A stretch of DNA of 64,000 nucleotides from Ancylostoma caninum. Lineage: Eukaryota > Nematoda > Chromadorea > Rhabditida > Ancylostomatidae. A program made the position numbers and the translations under genes. Within the stretch, counting starts at the first letter, position 1. Every line of letters begins with the position of its first letter. Positions 50,101-61,554 of the stretch are shown here, piece after piece. The DNA lies in the NCBI GenBank assembly GCA_037903475.1, contig JBAJFG010000106.1, positions 62,001-126,000 of the forward strand. The letters are read 5' to 3'. Below the pieces are notes generated by a model. It was given only the letters and a program-made list of their open reading frames with translations, did not search any database and had not been told where the DNA came from.

Positions 50101-50776
50101 GGCTCCCACAATACGCATTTTGCGAAAAGAAAATGCACAGCGGGCATCACATACGCGTTCCATTTTGAAGCACCGGTGCAGATAAAGCCACCCGGTCCAG
50201 GATAGCGGCTAGCGAATCTTCACAGATAAGTATTAATTCCCCGTGGCTCACCTCTTATTGCTTATACACAGGCGCTGTATTTCAGTGTGCTGCCATAGTC
50301 AATTCAGTTCGAGAAGTTTTGACGGATGCTTCCTCTAAAAACCATCGAAAACAGCTTCGGGCATGTAGCATGTATTTCTGATGAACGGGAGTAGATAATT
50401 AGCAAAGGTTTTTTCTCGAACTCCAAAGTCAAAGCACGTGCTCCTGGTACATGCAGAAAAGAGCTTAATCAAGCAACCAGAGATATTTTACAGTACTACG
50501 CACTCGTCAATCATCTTATGACTGGATTCGTAGAAATCTCGAAAGTGCAAATATAACGAAGTTTACGTTGTAAGCATTCGGACTTTCGTTATCGCCTCTC
50601 GTTGTTCGTCGGCAAGCAAAAGCTTTGCTCATAGTAGCTTTTTTCTATTTTTGCATCATGTGCCCTGAGTAATTTAGATCGCAAATCTCAAAACTAACGC
50701 CCCGAGATCCTCCTACTTCTTCCAATGTATGTGTGGCAATGTACGGTGGGCATACCTATGATGAAAATATTCTAGG
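47117..50776. other. Stretch without recognised genes
   Basis: Mostly AT-rich. It has a direct repeat of TTGCCGTAACTGT (about 47685-47760). A minus-strand ORF at 47835-48236 (133 codons, alternative frame 47897-48088) has no recognised domain. Confidence 0.4.
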
Positions 50777-50974
50777 ATGTTCTACACGAGTCCAGTTGAG
50801 ATCTTACAGTATGTTAACAATATCGTGGCATTTATATTCAACACTGTGATTCATTCGCTTACTATTTACCACCTCATTATGAACTACAATAAAGTAATCC
50901 ACTATAGGATCATCTTGTTTACACAGTCCTTGGCATATAACTTGAATGGCCTTGGAAACTTGTTTATCAGTTAC
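50777..50974 (+). CDS. Probable exon of a nematode 7TM chemoreceptor (TM1-TM2)
   Basis: Bounded by TTCTAG just before the ATG and by TTAC/GTGAGT at the 3' side. It encodes YVNNIVAFIFNTVIHSLTIY then HYRIILFTQSLAYNLNGLGN, two hydrophobic helices with a short polar linker. This is the layout of the N-terminus of Str/Srd-type serpentine receptors. ATG at 50777 is a plausible start. Downstream exons at 52.57-52.89 kb would complete part of it; the middle exons were not identified with confidence. Confidence 0.5.
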
Positions 50975-51602
50975 GTGAGTTTAAATTCTGATAACACAAC
51001 GTCTATGAATCATATCCTAAAAAAGTCGGAGCGGTTTTCGAGAATTCATCTAGCGTTTCTTTAAAAATAATAAACATGTTTAATGATCTGTTAGAAGGCT
51101 TAACCCTGAGCTGGTGTCCTTGTCAGCGCAAAGTCGTCGACACTGCAGCAATCAAGTAGCTTGTCGGTTTCACAAAGAGTTGGCGTACCTGTGTGCCGAA
51201 GCGAGGTGCAGGCAACAATAGAGGATTTTACGAAGGATGGCGTGTTGGCCAACTGACATGGTGGTCGTGCTGTAGCCGTGCCAGTGTGGTTTCGTTCATG
51301 GTCCAAAGGAAAGAGTTGTGCCGCATCACTGACTAACCTAATCTTTTTCTCTGCGCCGTGCCATCTCCTACCGGCTATGCTCCTTCTCGTGTAATTGTAA
51401 GCTTCCCAATCAGTATCGTTTCGTGTTCTTTTTGCTTCATGGAACAAACAACTACGATCATTTGTTATATTCTGAAGGTACTGAGGGAGGTGATGTCGGG
51501 TTCCATTTTTTTTATTTCATTGATTGATCACATTTTTTCACTATTTGCTGAACTCTGGCTTTCATGGTGCTTGTTTGTGTTGGAGCATCTTGTAGGTGTA
51601 AG

Positions 51603-51670
51603 AATGAATGAACAAATAAATAGATAAATAAATAGGTAAATAAATAAAAAAATAAATAGATAAAATAGAG
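51603..51670. repeat. AAATA-type simple repeat
   Basis: Runs of AATAAATAGATAAATAAATA and similar, directly following a GAATGAATGAAC run. Confidence 0.85.
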
Positions 51671-52058
51671 ATAACATCTTGTGGGAGTTCTGCGTCTGCT
51701 AAGCCAACATTAGACTTATAAAGTTTTGTGTTGATGTCGTGTTATAAGTCGAGATTTTCTTACTCAGGCAAAAAAACTTGTACTTCAAAAGCATACATTA
51801 GGTTCTCATCTCAACAATCATTCTCGAGATGTGTACAGAATTGGTATCCGCATGAACAATGGTATTATTGAAATGACTCCAAATCATCGGGAACCCTGTG
51901 TTTTGAATGGTTTCTTCCGTCGAGAGCTCTGAAGCTCGCTAGGAATCTGCCGGATCTGTTGATCGCAATGATATATCGTTCCGTGAGAAAGAGTTAAAAA
52001 ACTACTTTTCACTCCCGAAATTTTGGAATGGTCGTGGGCGGGTCAAGAGGCGGGGGAC

Positions 52059-52155
52059 TACGAGGTTTCAGCACCATGCACTTCCTTGCAGTTTATTGGC
52101 CATTCATGCGATATTTCATGTGTATCACTGGAATTAGTGCTCTGAGACGGTCCAG
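52059..52155 (+). CDS. Possible further receptor exon (hydrophobic)
   Basis: After a GGTTTCAG acceptor (52059) the frame reads MHFLAVYWPFMRYFMCITGI then SALRR, one hydrophobic helix. It lies in the right interval and strand for the receptor, but neither the 3' border nor the family match is clear. Confidence 0.3.
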
Positions 52156-52573
52156 AAAACCTCATTATAAAAAGAAGAGAAACAGTGCCTTCATTTTGTG
52201 CTCTCGCCCTTTCTTACATATAACACCTTTGAGAAAAGCCATCGGCCCGGTATACAATTAAGAAGAAATCATTCTCATGAAAGCTTCCGATAATTTTCTT
52301 TCGTTGTAATTTTTTTGAGATGGAACAAATTTCCAGGTCAAGACTTCTGATGGAAAAGACATGTTTGGGCAACCGTTTCTACCTTTGTCGACAATTGGTA
52401 TAGTAGTGCTAGCACAATTCTCAGAAATACTATCCCATATAGAGCTTGCCCTACTCGTAATTTTCAACATTTATAGGACATCCGCAATAATGAGGCATGT
52501 ATTTTTCATTAAGTAAAAGCATAATTATTTGAATGAGCAGTCAGAAAGTGGGTCGTGAACTTCTCTATTTTAG

Positions 52574-52664
52574 CCTGAAACATGTTAAGATATACTACTG
52601 TTTAGTTGCGCTGGCAACACTGCTTGCAATAATTGGAACTACGTCTGTCTTCTTCTCACGAATA
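52574..52664 (+). CDS. Probable 7TM chemoreceptor exon (one TM helix)
   Basis: A 91-nt exon between TATTTTAG and GTGAGT; in phase it encodes LKHVKIYYCLVALATLLAII followed by GTTSVFFSRI. It joins in phase to the exon at 52735 across a 70-bp intron. Confidence 0.55.
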
Positions 52665-52734
52665 GTGAGTAGATACGATAGCTTAGTCCCTAGGTAGAAT
52701 GAATTCCATAAATAATAAAGTGCAAATATTTCAG

Positions 52735-52890
52735 GAAGCTCTTCATTACTATGCAATGGCAATGACTGTGGGTGCAACAGCTCCAACAGTTTTCTGTTAC
52801 CTGGCCGTGAAGCGCTACTTCAAGGACGTTCCTTCTTCCAATCATGTGAAAAGAATGCAAACAAAGTTTTCACACGGTTTCTTGGTGCAG
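52735..52890 (+). CDS. Probable 7TM chemoreceptor exon (TM helix plus third intracellular loop)
   Basis: A 156-nt phase-0 exon between ATTTCAG and GTATCG. It encodes EALHYYAMAMTVGATAPTVF CYLAVKRYF in sequence and then a loop ending SSNHVKRMQTKFSHGFLVQ. The R/K-M-Q..K/L.....L..Q pattern before the next helix is typical of Str/Srd/Srj-type receptors. The remaining C-terminal exons (expected after 53 kb) were not found, so the gene may be broken. Confidence 0.6.
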
Positions 52891-53699
52891 GTATCGCTTG
52901 AAATCTCAGCTTATGCTAACAAGGGAAGAACACCTGGGATTCAGCCTACTATAACGATACGTGCACCTCCGCTTGCATCTGCATATCTCGAATCCTTTTT
53001 CGTTATATGCTGCGAAGCTCTCAAAGATAAGCTGTGATGGGCAATATTTTTGAATTCAACAGTAGCCCTTATTTATTGTTCTACTTTATTATATAATTAT
53101 CTATGGGATGTCGCTGTTTCAAACGAATATGAAATAAGTTTCAATTGAGTGCTGTTTCCAAAAGCGTTACCGTGCTTATAAAAAAGAGTCAGAACTGGCC
53201 AAAAAGAAATAATCTTTTGAACTTCCCTTTATAAGTTCTTTCTAATTTAAAGTCTCAGTTTTCTCGAACAATGCAGCAGCTCACTATGGACGTATAGAAT
53301 TACTGATATCCCCGCCAGTCTTGTTAATTTTCACAAGAAAATTTTTTTACTCGAGCAGATCAGATTCCCTCTTTGTGAGCTTCTCACATTTAACCACGGT
53401 GCTACTTCCACTAGCGAAATTCTCACCAATATTGAAATTTTGCAACAATTGGATTCCGACCTATGGGATACTGGTGAGTTCGGGCGGAATCCTGACATCT
53501 CCGACGCTCGGTCGACATTCACGTTCAAATTGACCTCCTCCAGCAGTTTTAGCCACTCTAGATCGCATGTACGGCCCTGTTCCGCGCTGAGTCGTGTTCT
53601 ACATAATGTTTCAGCACAAGCAGAAGCAGAGCTGTTGTACTGGTACGTAGAGGATGCCCAACCGTTCCGGTGTCCTAGCGGGACACGCCGTCATCAGTG

Positions 53700-53707
53700 G
53701 TGCACAT
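53700..53707. repeat. 8-bp target site duplication (left) of the 53.7-kb hAT element
   Basis: GTGCACAT, identical to 54755-54762. Confidence 0.9.
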
Positions 53708-54754
53708 CAGTGATGAGCGGATACGGGGTTTTCGACGACCCGTATAACGGTGCCGATGACGGATAGATCAAAAGTGACCGGATAACCGATACCGGATAAC
53801 GGATAACGGATAAGTGATCCAGATGCTACAAGACACCACATCCTACCATTTAAAAAATATAAAAAAAAAGAGATATGATATGAACACTGTGGAGAAGGAT
53901 CAGCACAGTTTCTTCATCCTGTTATTCATTAGAATTCCTCTTGTTACTCATCAGAATTCGTCTTTATGTGCACGACGCTTAGCATGTGCCGTCATCATGA
54001 AGAGATGTTGGCATAGCAACTAGAGTTTGCCATAAAAACAACAGTTTCCAGTAACATCTGAACAGTGTTGGCACACTAGTTGCTTGAGATGATACGTGCT
54101 CGTGTCCTTTCAGTACAAAGGTGATTTATACAAACGCTGGTCCTCCCCAGATTCTCCTTTCAGGGGGAGCCGAAGGGGACTGAGGCTTTGCTTCATATAT
54201 CTTTCGTGGAGTTCCTGTAAAGCCTCTAGTAGTGACTGACTATTATGAATGTATTGATTCTCAAACGCTACTTGATCAATACATTCAAAAATCGATAGGA
54301 ACAATAGGGTTCGATGAATAGGCGAAGTGAACCGTGCGAGGAAAAGGCATGAACTGTGAGGCCACCTATTCCAATGTTATTAAAGGTCAAACATTAGCCA
54401 ACGTTGTTGATAATTCTACAATTAAGTGGTGGTTTCTAGGTCATTGCCTGACTTTTGTCGGGCTACCCAGAAAACATGATCAAGAGCATCTCTTTTTGGA
54501 CAGATACAGGCACCTTCTCCTACCTTGCTGCTAGGTTGTAAACCACTGATGACGTAAAATGTGGTAGATTGAGTAATATTCCTTGGAATGGAGGCTATCT
54601 GTTGAGAAAATGCTAAAATATGCTACTATTTTCAACCTTATCCCCACCGTTATCCGGGGAAAAAGCTCGGATAACGGTGCGGATAACGAATATGCCAAGA
54701 TCTACGTATAACAGCGAAACGGACAACAGGATAAGGACAATCCGCTCATCCCTG
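53708..54754. mobile_element. Non-autonomous hAT-type element, second family (1047 bp)
   Basis: Ends CAGTGATGAGCGGAT and ATCCGCTCATCCCTG (14 of 15 pair), flanked by a perfect 8-bp duplication GTGCACAT (53700-53707 and 54755-54762). Subterminal regions carry repeats of GGATAACGGATAAC type in both orientations (53755-53815 and 54645-54700). No transposase was recognised inside. Confidence 0.93.
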
Positions 54755-54762
54755 GTGCACAT
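54755..54762. repeat. 8-bp target site duplication (right) of the 53.7-kb hAT element
   Basis: GTGCACAT, identical to 53700-53707. Confidence 0.9.
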
Positions 54763-54999
54763 CACATGTTCCAAGCTTAGCAATTTTATTTTGAGAGAGA
54801 TTTGGACTTGGGTGAGGGATCTTCAATTGTGATTGTGCGTATAGTTTTCAAAAACTCTGCCGAAGATGGTACCACTCATCATATCCTCAATTAGGTAAAA
54901 TGTGACACACAAAAATGCTATCATTTCTAGCAAGTGCTAGAGGAGCGGGATATCGTGCTCTATCTCCGATGAACCGAGCTAAGTGAGCTTGAAATTGGT

Positions 55000-55824
55000 T
55001 GCGCTACTCAAATAAAGTGCTTAGAAACTTTTGGTTTCATGCTGAAGGCCGAATCTCGACGATAGGGCACAGAGGCTTGCAGCGCCTTGAAGGTGACTAC
55101 TGCTGGTCACATAAAGCTGCTGGCTACGAAAAAAAAAACAGATTTCAGAGCGATCTTGCGTTTCTGTCCATGAGGACCATGGAAAAAGTGGTCAATTTTG
55201 TCAGAACTCACGGTGAAATCTTTCTCGATGCTACCAGTTCGCTGCATCATAGCAATGTGGCCGAGGTACGAGGGTGTAGTAGGTCAAGAAAGTCGATGCC
55301 CGGCCTTCATTGCAAAAGAATTTCTTGGCGCAACTAGACCAAATACTGTCTGGTTTTTCAGCTCTTCTGAAGAAGAAAAAAGCACAAACGGGAACGAAAT
55401 AGAATGTTCACTACAGAAACATGCCTCAAGAAAAGAATCGCCTATGGTTGAAGGTGAAGAGTAGCAAACAGAAATTCGCACCATATCAGAAAATATGAAA
55501 GATCTAGGAAAAAAGAAGTGATGGAACGGTCTAGTAACAATTGAGAGAGCGTAAATGGGGGAAGCAGATAATCACAATTCAAAACTTTTTGAAATGAGCA
55601 TGAAAGCAAACGTTATCTTTGGAAAACTGACTGACCGCGGCAGAAAACAGTTGATTCGTATCTCGCCACAACTTTCAGCGGACACAAGTATACGTTGTCT
55701 AACTTGTTATATCTTGGGAATGCAGATGCCTTCGGCGGTGCAATTTGCCTAGAATTAGTGGGACTATCGTCCACATTGCAGAACATTCGAAATTTCGAAC
55801 ATGAAAATTATCGTGGATGCTGCC
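55000..55824. mobile_element. TIR element family P, copy 2
   Basis: Homologous in the same orientation to 46410-47110; shared blocks include GTGGTCAATTTTGTCA.AACT, AATTTCTTGGCGCAACTAGA and ACATGCCTCAAGAAAAGAA. The right end GTGGATGCTGCC is followed by TTAA (55825-55828). The left end is diverged and not placed precisely. Confidence 0.7.
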
Positions 55825-56573
55825 TTAACCCAGCATATTCAGAGAGCTCCTGATGTCAGTGTTCCACTAGACATTCTAATGCACATGTAGCTTCACGATA
55901 ACCAACGATGTCCTTATGAACTTTTCTCCACCAGTATTAAAATGCATATCTTGAAACCCTTGATGTGCACCACTGCTGACGGTGTCTCTGGCTAGAATGT
56001 CTAGACTGCTTCGGCGTCTTCCGAATGCCAGGACACTTTCTGCTGGAGCTAAAGTAATATGCAGAACGAGATTCAGCTCGAAACAGGGCCCTACTGCGGA
56101 AATGGCCAAGACCGCCGAAGGAGTTCAATCTCGGCGTTGTCAACTAAGCTTTGGAGATGTCAGGATTCCACTTCACCTCACTGATATCCCACTGGAGATG
56201 AATCTACTGGTTCAGAAAGTTCGATTTTGGTAGAAATTCTACAGCTGGAAGTCCCACAATGGATGAATGTGAGTGGCACGAAGTCAAAGATTCTGGTCTC
56301 TCTGAGTGACAGTTTTTTTTTCTCACAAAATTTGCAAGCGGAATGGGAAGGACTTGCGCATCCGCAATGAATAGCTGCATCATTTGCTTAAATTAAAAAT
56401 TTCGAGTTTAGCTGGATAAAAGGTATGAACAAAAATTCAAAAGCTTGTTTTTTTTGGCAACTTCTGTAGTTGGGGTTTAATCCTTGAAGTAATAGGGTTC
56501 AGCAGTCAAAATCTCACCCACGAAGGAATGAGTTTCATTGACGATCTCCGTCGGAAGGTTATTGTGATCGGGA

Positions 56574-56776
56574 CAGTGGCGAATCGATCAGCTGAGTACA
56601 CCGTGAATTTATTATATTATTTTGTTTTTGTCATTGTTATTATTACTTCTCAAACTACTTTCATAAGATATCCATTGTTACAATTATTATTTCTATTAAT
56701 TCTATATTCCATCTGGGTCCTCAGAGCGGCGGAGACCCCATTCCCTCCTCCTCGCCCACTTTCTCTTCCGTCACTG
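56574..56776. mobile_element. MITE family M1, copy 3 (203 bp)
   Basis: Begins CAGTGGCGAATCGA and ends CTTCCGTCACTG. It contains the AGCGGCGGAGACCCCATTCC block and an AT-rich core shared with the copies at 16.2 and 28.3 kb. Confidence 0.7.
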
Positions 56777-56887
56777 CTTGCTATACATGTTAGGGCCAAT
56801 GAAGCTTACTCTATCTATGAGATCTTTCAACAGAATTTATAATGGCAGCCAATTATCGCCTCCTTGGGAAAGCCATGAAAAAATCCG

Positions 56888-57093
56888 GGTGTGTATCATC
56901 GTGAGGGAAAACGGGGCGTGGTGCAGTTCTGCGATTGGTAATCGTTCGAGGCCTCCTCCCGCCCCAAACGGTTGACTCGTTCTCTTCGCGCGCGATTCCA
57001 CTAAACCTGACTATGGAACATTTGAAAGCGATTTACGAGTTGATCGTGGAGGGCGAGGAGGCTCCGCATCGTTTTCCCTCACGATGACACACC
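56888..57093. mobile_element. MITE family M2, copy 1 (about 206 bp)
   Basis: Ends GGTGTGTATCATCGTGAGGG and CCCTCACGATGACACACC. The core has TTCGCGCGCGATTCCA, shared with copy 2 at 61344-61554. An AAAAATC motif occurs on both flanks. Confidence 0.75.
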
Positions 57094-58540
57094 TTAAAAA
57101 TCTATGCGACCATTTACAGAGGGCTCCACCAGCTGCGGATAAGAAGAATGAATATGATACCACAGTCACAAACTGCACTTGACACTATACAGCTCTCTAT
57201 GAATTGCTAAATACTATCCACCTCCCGAAGTATGTCTATCCTGTAATGTGTACAGAAGTGTAGAGGATGTATAGGGATGTATCATAACTTCTCGCTGTTC
57301 TCGCGTAACCTTTTTTCAAAGGGATGAATGATAACAAATTTGATCTTGCACATATCCATGTACCGTCTCAAATGCATGATTCCACTAAAAGCTACACATG
57401 TGAGTCGAGATATGTACAGAAAGTGCGCAAGTTTTAATTTTAACGTCATTTCCGAGGAGTTTGGACTACTTTTCTGTCATGCACATTTGCTCGGAGAACG
57501 TACTGTTGTTTATAGTACAGTGAAAATGAATGAGATTGGTCTATGATTATCAAATCACATGGAAGGCAAAATGTGGGTGTACACTTTAGAAAGAAGCACG
57601 AGAGATAGAAGAAGAGGAGCGTCTGGCGCACTTCACACGAGTGTGCTAGAAATGGGTCTACTGCTGTGTGAGGATACGTACGCAGTCAGTAGTGGGAAAG
57701 ACGTCAGCAGACAGGTCCGCAATGGTGCGACAGGTTTGCTTGGGCTGAAGAAGGGGGGACGCGGAGGATCGAGTCCACCGATATGTAACCGATAGTATGT
57801 AAAAGGTTCGTCGGCGCCTGCTGTGGAAGTGTGGGAGACTTCAATCGAAGGGTCCACTGAAATGCGCTGACTTCGTCATGGGAGTTGGAGACGGATGGGT
57901 TCACTGAGGTTTAAAAGGACGACGGCTCCCCTAATGAGCAAATTGATGTAGAAGAAGTTCACATATGAGTGAGGAAAGCGCCAACGCTTATACAGAGTAG
58001 GAAGGACGTCATCCGAGGAGGCCATTTGTGGAATGAGCGCCTTGGCACCGGGTAGTGGGGAGATGCGATGAAACGAAACCATTAATGACTAAGAAAATGG
58101 CCAGCCCGTAGTGGGAAAGGTATCACGCGACGGCAAAGCAGCGAAGCGGGCGCGGAAAGAAGGATGAGAGTTCGGCTTTAGCCGCACCATCAGGCTGGTA
58201 TTGAAAATTTCAGAATGAATCATTCAGTTTCAATTTGGCAAATTCTGTAATTTCAATTGCACGATAGTAATAAGACCGTAACGCTGCACGAGTTTATGCC
58301 CCATACTTAACAGCGACGTTGTCCGCTGTAACCATTTAGCCTCAACTGTTTTCGTGCAACCGATTTTATTCGACTACTTATCCTATGCAAACTCTGTGAT
58401 GAAATAAGACTTGTAGCATTTTCTTCCAACCAGCGACGATGTGAGTGGTGAGAACGAATTGCTAATGGAACAATACGCCAAAGTCAGTAACCTCCTCATT
58501 GCCCCATTCCGTTCTTTTCCTCATATGGTCTAGAGTTTTA
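57094..58540. other. Stretch without recognised genes
   Basis: Several short ORFs between 57.3 and 58.1 kb without known domains. Confidence 0.4.
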
Positions 58541-58752
58541 CATTCGAAAATATTTTCCGAATATTCGAATTTTCAAATTTTTGGGATCCCCCGAAATTTC
58601 GAATATTCGAATTTCCGAATTTTTGCGAACCATCGAATCTTCGAATATTCGAATTTTCGAATATTCGAATTTTCGAATTTTTTGGGACCCCCGAATTTTC
58701 GAACATTCGAACTTTCGAAAATCCGAATGTTCGAATACTTATTCGAATAACA
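58541..58752. repeat. TTCGAA-rich tandem array 1
   Basis: Repeated CGAATATTCGAATTTTCGAA units interrupted by GGGACCCCCGAA-like segments. Self-complementary, so both strands give ORFs of the SNIRIFEYSNFRIF kind. Confidence 0.9.
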
Positions 58753-59222
58753 TTCCATTTAGTAAAAACATTTTGTACCCATACAGGTAGGCGAACAAGG
58801 CGATATGTTTGCCAATCACAACGGGCATGAAACTTTTCCGGTAGTAAGTTTCATATGCCGTTTTGGAATTTCTCACAACCTTCCCATGAATGGAAGCTTG
58901 TGCTGCTGTGGAGTTGGTTCCTCATCCGTTTTAGAATTGCAACTGGTTGAAATTCCTAAGCTTAGAACGCCTATCTCACTTGAGGTCTGTAACCATCATT
59001 AAAGGATCGTAAAGTGGATGAAACCTTTCGAACGTGAGAAGGCTTTCGCTTTAATATCTCTGTGTTGTAGTTTAATAAAACGTGCCATAGTAGTGAATGT
59101 AGAGGTTTTGACGCGGTAAAAATAATGTTGGGTACAGTGGTTCAGTTACCTTTATCATGAAGGAGTTTCCAGCTATCAACAAAAAAGCATCAGCAACATA
59201 AAAAAACACTCCGTTTCTCTAC

Positions 59223-59950
59223 AATGATTCTCAACTGCTACGCCACACAGGTTGTTATATGAGCACCTTTATTTGTCCTTATGGCAAATTGGGGGATTGT
59301 GCCAAGATGGGAGTCATATACGAAATTGAATGCTTAACTTGCCATGCGAAGTATATTGGAGAGACTGGTATACCGCTATGCGTGCGCCTGAATAAACATC
59401 TTGCTAGCAAAAAACGGGAGAGCCTGATGACACCTTTAGGAAAACATAGAAAGGAAGATCACGGTGGGGAAGACTTTAACATAAGGTGTACTATTCTGGC
59501 GCACGAACAACAAACATCTGCCAGAAAAGCCCTCGAGGCGTTCTGATCTGTGAACGGACCCCTAAAATGAATAGCAGGAATGAGCACTTGGCGATTACTA
59601 GTGACCTTATGCCTTTCCTATCATTATGGCTGACCAGTACGGCCCAGTGACCCGCACTAGCTCATCAACAGCGGTCTGTCATAGGAAACACTATTATCGG
59701 AGCGGAACACCATCTCCGCAAGATTCGTGGAGCACCTGGTAGGTGTCATCGTATACTGAGGATCTCACAGTGATCTCGCTAACACGAGTTGAAAGCACTG
59801 GGAGAGGAGGTGTTTGATCGGATAAGTTGCAAGTTCGCGTAAACTTGAACCACTTTCAGGCCTCTGGAGACGACGTATTGTTCGAAACGTAAGGCCAATA
59901 AAGGTGCTCATATAAAAACCTGTGTGGCGTAGCAGTTGAGAATCATTCTA
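59223..59950 (+). mobile_element. Inverted-repeat-bounded fragment of a Penelope-like element
   Basis: A 57-58 bp sequence at 59223-59280 (TCTCAACTGCTACGCCACAC, GGT..TTATATGAGCACCTTT) recurs inverted at about 59893-59950 with only a few mismatches. Between the repeats is a GIY-YIG endonuclease reading frame. Penelope-like elements can carry terminal repeats in inverted orientation, which fits; the RT part is missing. Confidence 0.75.
59259..59640 (+). pseudogene. GIY-YIG endonuclease domain of a Penelope-like retroelement, frameshifted
   Basis: Reads MSTFICPYGKLGDCAKMGVI YEIECLTCHAKYIGETG in sequence, then RLNKHLASKKRESLMTPLGK and ARKALEAF. The motif (V/I)YEI..C.....YIGETG, a conserved Arg (CVRLNKH) and the HR..HGG.DF stretch match the EN domain of Penelope-like elements. 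After ALEAF a single-base deletion makes TGA; in the next frame the text continues ICERTPKMNSRNEHLAITSD, the usual PLE tail. Confidence 0.85.
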
Positions 59951-60576
59951 GAGCCAAAGCATGCCCAGGTTTCAAGATAAGAGAACATGGAACTTACTCC
60001 GTTTCTCATTATTACTTCTGTTTATCGGGGCGAACTGCATGCTTGTACGTTGAATGTCAAAACCAACAGAACTTCTATAACAAGAAGTCGGCGTATGTTT
60101 AGGCAGAAAGGATAATAAGAGGATCTCAACTAGATTTTGCGTGAACTTTGAATTCCATAACTAACGATGTTGTACTCAGAAAGAGTTCGAACGAAGCAGT
60201 AGTCGGAAATCAGCCGAATATAGGGAAGAATGCTGCGTAAAACTTATTATCATAGTTTGCGGTTCACTTGCATAGTTCTGGAAGAAAGGCTTGAATAATC
60301 AGAAGTATAGTTGAAACTGCTGGTTTCTCACGTGTCTAGAAAAGTACATACGTAGATTTCTCCGGGAGAGATCATCGTCGCCAATGTCGTATACCTCGTA
60401 GGATCGCAGTTTCAAAGCTTTCAAATGCAGTTGGTGATTTTCGAATACGTGCAAAGATATGAGCAGGTTTTTGAGAAAATTGAGATTGAAATGAGAAATT
60501 GAACTGGAGTTTCAATCGGAATGGTTCTTCATCGAGAAAATGGAACTGAAATAACAGTTGCGAAGCAAAACAATTC

Positions 60577-60832
60577 CAAATATTCGAATTTTCGGCCTAA
60601 AATTCTCGAATATTCGAATTTTCGAAAAATCTCGGACCCTCGAATTCTCGAATATTCGAACTTTCGAATATTGCGGGGCCATCGAATTTTCGAATGTTTG
60701 AATTTTCTAATTTTTTGGGACTCCCGAATTTTCGAATATTCGAACTTTCAAATTTTTCGGAACCTCCGAATTTTCGGATTTTCGAATTTCCGAATATTCG
60801 AACATTCATATAAATATTCGAATTTTATTCGA
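60577..60832. repeat. TTCGAA-rich tandem array 2
   Basis: Same CGAATATTCGAATTTTCGAA units and GGGACTCCCGAA-type interruptions as the array at 58.5 kb, about 2 kb away. Confidence 0.9.
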
Positions 60833-60949
60833 TTCGGTCAAGCTCTAATGTGGTCCATGGAATTTGTATCCACTCGAGATAAAAGTGGTAAGGAAGCAAT
60901 GAAACCAACTCAGACAATTGTGCCGTCGAACAGCAGGTTGAACCCCCAT

Positions 60950-61090
60950 CGCTCCGCCCACTTTTTTTGGGGAACGTGTATCGACGTTCTGGTTTAGCAG
61001 AACGTGCTGCTCATGCCCCCCGACGTACTGCTCATACCCCCGACGTGCTGCTGTCCACCGCCATCCTCCAGATCTGCTGCTGTCCGCCGG
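60950..61090. repeat. Short degenerate tandem repeat (CGACGTGCTGCTCATACCCC type)
   Basis: AACGTGCTGCTCATGCCCCC, CGACGTACTGCTCATACCCC and CGACGTGCTGCTGTCC follow one another at about 20-bp spacing, preceded by a copy of TCGCTCCGCCCA shared with MITE M2. Confidence 0.5.
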
Positions 61091-61343
61091 GAACGTGATA
61101 ACACTTGTATATGTAATTATTCAACAGCTTCGTCCTCCCTCACCTTCACTTTCATTCTTACATCCTTGAAGCGGTGGTGAGTGTTCATGAGTTCTCACTA
61201 TAAGGCAACTAGGCAACGTGGTAATTCATGATGGGCATGGGGATATCAACAGAATCCGGTCCTACTCGACGCGCTGATTCCAACGATATGGTTGAAATTG
61301 GGAAGAACGTTCAATAAATCTGTTTTGAAGGCCAAATGTGATA

Positions 61344-61554
61344 GGGTGCGGGTCATGATGAGGCAAAAATGGGTGGGCGATGTGTCCGCGATTGGTTCAA
61401 TGAAACCCTCGCTCCGCCCTTCAGGACCCACTCGCACTGATTCGCGCGCGATTTTATCATACTTGCCCATGCAAATCTGAGTGTGAGTGGGGACGAGTCG
61501 ACGCCAAAGGGCGGGAAGGCGCCGCCCCATTTTGCCTCATCATGACCCACACCC
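61344..61554. mobile_element. MITE family M2, copy 2 (211 bp) with 9-bp target duplication
   Basis: Ends GGGTGCGGGTCATGATGAGG and CCTCATCATGACCCACACCC pair over about 30 bp. AATGTGATA is present directly on both sides (61335-61343 and 61555-61563), a perfect 9-bp duplication as made by Mutator-like elements. Confidence 0.88.

Noticed and set aside
51100..51447. 115-codon minus ORF (RTRNDTDWEAYNYTRRS)
   Set aside because: The first part faintly resembles the linker of LINE ORF2 proteins, but no endonuclease or RT motif is nearby; too weak to call.
53297..53533. Possible last exon of the chemoreceptor (LLISPPVLLIFTRKFF...)
   Set aside because: Does not join in phase to the exon at 52735-52890, and the sequence lacks receptor C-terminal motifs.
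58499..58790. ORFs rich in SNIRIFEYSNF
   Set aside because: Translation of a self-complementary TTCGAA array.
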